This document shows, in pieces, positions 38,201 through 42,524 of a stretch of 64,000 bases of DNA. The notes under the pieces were generated by a model, which ran no database searches, was not told the DNA's origin, and saw only the letters and a program-made list of their open reading frames with translations. The stretch comes from Achatina immaculata (lineage: Eukaryota > Mollusca > Gastropoda > Stylommatophora > Achatinidae): NCBI GenBank assembly GCA_009760885.1, contig CM019704.1, positions 13,747,803 to 13,811,802 of the forward strand, written 5' to 3'. Position 1 is the stretch's first letter, and each line of letters starts with the position of its first letter. The translations under genes were made by a program, and so were the position numbers.

Positions 38201-41200
38201 ACAGTTTCTTTATTATTTTCATTAAAACTGAACTTCTTCCCACCTAATGCCTAGCTAAGGGGTCCAAACACAAATTAATCACAAGATGTGAGACAGGTGA
38301 ACATGTAGGATGTGGAAGACACTCCAAACATGAATTTATAATTTGTTAAGCCATTGCATGTGAGGCTGCACATTTTCATTCTGTAACAACATACATTCTG
38401 ACCTGATTGCAGGTTTCAGCTAGTTCTCAAGTAGATCACATTATGCTTTGCTGTTGACAGTTGTAATGTATTAGGATTGGGCCTTTACTGTCCCAGAAGA
38501 GCGTGAACATTAATTTTCCAGCCGACTGAACTGAATGGAACTTCTTTGGTTTCAGCAAGGAAGAAATGTTGCCACATCTTTTTGGATCATTTTATCTCTG
38601 CTTGGAAGTAGTGTACCCAGCATTTGTCTCCAGTTGTTGAAAGCCATCTTCTTCAGCTTCAAAACACTATAAAAGAGTTTAGCAAACATCCTCACAATGT
38701 TCTTTCAGATTAGGTAATATAGTAACTACCTGGCAGTGACTTTTCAGTACTGCAGCACTCTGTGAATGATGTGCTGCACCAAGCCATGACAAATCTTCAA
38801 ATCTCAAGTCACCTCATCAAGTGTTACTGGCTGGTTTCCTATATTATTTGTTTTATTTCACCATTAGTGTCAGACTTAGTTACAGTGTGAGGCCAGCTGA
38901 AATGAGCTTCATTCATTTGCATGTCCCCTGCGAAACTTTGCCTTCTTAACAGCACTCCTGTAGGCCTCTCGGCTATGAGCATGATGGCCTGCTGCTGATG
39001 CATCCATTTGCAGATCATCAACAATGTCTTACAGCCATCTTCACCTCAGTCTTCCTTTCTTTCTTTTTCCCATTATGTACCCTTCCAAGACAGAAGTGAG
39101 CTGCATCCATTAAATCTGATATCCCACTTTTAAACTTCTTGTGCCATTCATATACCTGCTGAAGTAACACACATGTATCTCCACACTGCCTCTTCATTCT
39201 GTAACGAATATTTGCTGGTTTCTCATCTTCACTACCCAAGAAACGAATAACTGCAAGCTGTTCTTCTTTTGTGCGTGCTTCCAAGGAACAGCCATCTTTG
39301 GCTTAGTTTGATATTTCTAAAGTTGCCAACATGCCTCTACACACATACATCTTCAGAAGGATGGGAAAATATATCTGAATCACAACTGTCTAGTAACCTG
39401 ATTTAGATTTTTGAGAGCAAAATTTAAGTTACTTTTTTGACTTGCCCTCATACATAAACAACTGCATCTATTTTTCAGACAGATACACCACCTCTTAAAC
39501 GGGTCTTATAAATGAACAACATGAAAAATGCTTAACTGTTTCAAATGCTTCCCTGACAAAGAACATCAAATGGTAAGCAAAAGATTTTTTTCAACTCCTC
39601 ATGACAACAGAAGATTAAGATGGCTGGGACAGTGATGGAAGAATGGATGATAACTGCATCTCATGATAAATATTATATTGTGAGCTTCTGGGGCTAGAGA
39701 GTTATGTGCTTAGCATCACACCTGACTGCTATTCCTTCTCTGGAACAAGACATAATTTTTCACACCTCTTTATAGTTTTTCACACCTCTTTGAATTTATT
39801 TACATTAAACAACAAAATTATTCCTTCAGGGTAAAAAATGTTGGCAGCAGAAGACACCAATTTACTACTAAACTGTGTGGCAGCACGAAAACACCCAAGT
39901 CCTTTCACTTGGTAACCACTGTCTTACATATCACATTAGAACCTACTGCTCTGTCCTTAATGTGATGTGCTCTGCTGGAGTATGCATTACTTATTTCTTT
40001 CATGGTTTCATACTAAACTCTCAATAACATTTAACAAATTTTGAGATCACAAATACTAGTCTATGTGTAAAAAAAACAAACTTTACAGTAGACAAAAAAA
40101 TACACCTGCCCCCCCCCAACCCAACCCAATTTGTGCACTGGAAAATCTTGTTTATGTTGCATTTTGAGTGACACAAAAGATGACCAAAAAAAAAAACTCA
40201 GATGTAAAAAATACAAGCCTGAATAGAACTGAGTATTTACAAGCTAAAAAGTACTGAATCTTGAAAACATTCTGAAGACATTTTTTTTTTTTAATGGTGA
40301 CAGAGCAAATGTAAAAGATGACAGAGCAAAAATGTAAGATTGTAAAGCAAATGTGAAAGATAAAAGATAAAAAAATGTGTAAGACAAGTACAGTAATCAA
40401 CAGTACAGCAACAATTACCTCTCACTTGTACTGGACCCTTTATTGTCCCCTGGACTGAACGTTGCTGACCTCCGAGGTGATCCCAGAGGTGGAGGAGGTG
40501 CCTTTCTAGTTGGTCTTGGTTTCATGCATAAAGGGACTTTTGACTTATTTGTGGTTGCAGTGGTATTATGCCCCAACAGTTCTTGTGAGGCATTTTGAGA
40601 AGATAGAGAAGTAGTAGGATTTTCTGCCATCTCTGGTTCTCCCTTATCAGAACTACTCAAGTCACTTAATGAGCTTCTTAATGGAAGTTCTGGGGGAGTG
40701 TCTTGGTCTGCTCCTGAAATTTCTCTCAGACTTAAACTTCGTGGTTTATTTCTTGGAGGCAATGGCGGTGGACTCTGGCAAGAGTCACTTCTCCTCAGAG
40801 ATTCTAAACGAGGAGGAAGGTAAGGTTTTAAGTCTTCTTGTTGTGAATGCTCAGTATCTTCAGAAACTGGAGTGTCACTGTCTAAAAGTGATTTCATACC
40901 AGTCACATCTGAGTGACTGCGACTGACACGAGGAAGAAAAGTGCGCTTAGGTTTGGGTGGAATCTGTTTTTTGCTTGTGCCCTGGATCTTTGAAAGGCCT
41001 AAACTAGCAAGGCATTCAGTGCTTGAAGTGTCAAGTGATTCTTGACTTCCTAAGAGTTTAGTTATAGTTGCTTGACGTTTGGGTCTTGGAGGTCTTACTG
41101 GACTAGTAGAAGGTGATCTTTCTGATTTGGATTTACTACAGCTGTCTGCACGGCTTCTTCTATCGCAAGTAGATTGCTCTTCAGCCTTATCTGTATTCAG

Positions 41201-42491
41201 AGTCTTATCTTCTGAGTTTTCTGCTGAATTGCTGTCTAGGTTAAGCTCTAAATCTCCAAGCTTATTCTTCAGTAACTCTTCTATCTCTCTGAGCATACCA
41301 CATGTTGCCTCTGGTTCTTCCAAGAAAAGGTTCTGAGAATCATCAATAATACTGTCATGTTTGGAAACCTCATTCTCTGAGACATCTGTGATAGAATCCA
41401 AGACAGACTCTGATTCAGAACCATGTATATTTCTTAATATTGCACTTGGTTCTACACTGCTGCTCGAAGACTGAGAAATGTTCACCTCATGAGTTTCAGA
41501 AACTTCTTCTGCGTGACCACTTCCTGACTGTATATGACATTCAGACCGTCTCTGATAAACCTCAGCATAATCCAGTTCAGGTTTTTTCTCACTATAAATG
41601 TCAGGACTTAAATTACTTGAAATGAAATTATTAGCAACACTGTCTTCATCACCTTTACTGAAGTCTACATCTGCAGACTTTTGAATGAAATCTTCACTAT
41701 TATCTAGCGTAATGAAACTAGGCCTAGTTCTTGGCCGAGGTTTTGGTGGTATTCTAGCTTTTGGGACACCTACGAGGCCTCCTGTGGTATCATTCTCTTG
41801 AGGCTGGAGTCCTTTCTCACCATTATTTTGAATTTCATTAGTCGTACTTACAATACCAGTTCTGAGACCACTCTCTGAGTTTGCATTCTCACTGTCCCCA
41901 TTATGAAAAGATAATGTCTGACCAGGATTCTGCTGAACTTCCCCTGGTTTAGATTCAGATGTGGATGATGTTCTGGTGCTTGAGCTTCTAGGTTTCCTTG
42001 GAAACCCACCACGAGGTGGGTTTTTAGGAAGTGGTGGTGGAGCAGATGGTCTTCTCTCAAATGGAGACTTGGAATCTGCTAAACATGAAAACGGAAACAG
42101 ATTCATTCACATTTTCTGGTGCAATAATACTCAGAACTTTTATTCTCTAACCATTTTGATCTACATAAGGAAACAAAATTAATAAAATCTTTCAGGTCAC
42201 AGGGATAAAACCATAAGCTGAGGAAAGGAAGAAAGATCAGTCAACATAAAACAAAAGGGTCAATACGGTAATATGGTAAACTAGCATCTCTCAACATCTC
42301 CTACTTGAAATTTCAGGGTTCCATAACAATGTCACAAGAAAACATAGAAGAACAAAAAAAAAACAAACAAACAAACTGCTCCTATCATATAACACAGAAT
42401 CTAAGATTTGGCAATAGATAAGCAAGCACTGATTTCAGCATTTAAATATTTGAAAAACAAAGACAAAACAAAAAAAGATAAAAAATGTGTA

Positions 42492-42524
<33 letters not shown>

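Noticed and set aside
41079..41336. Plus-strand open frames opposite FGD exon 2
   Set aside because: They are antisense to a long coding exon with clear splice sites and proline motifs.
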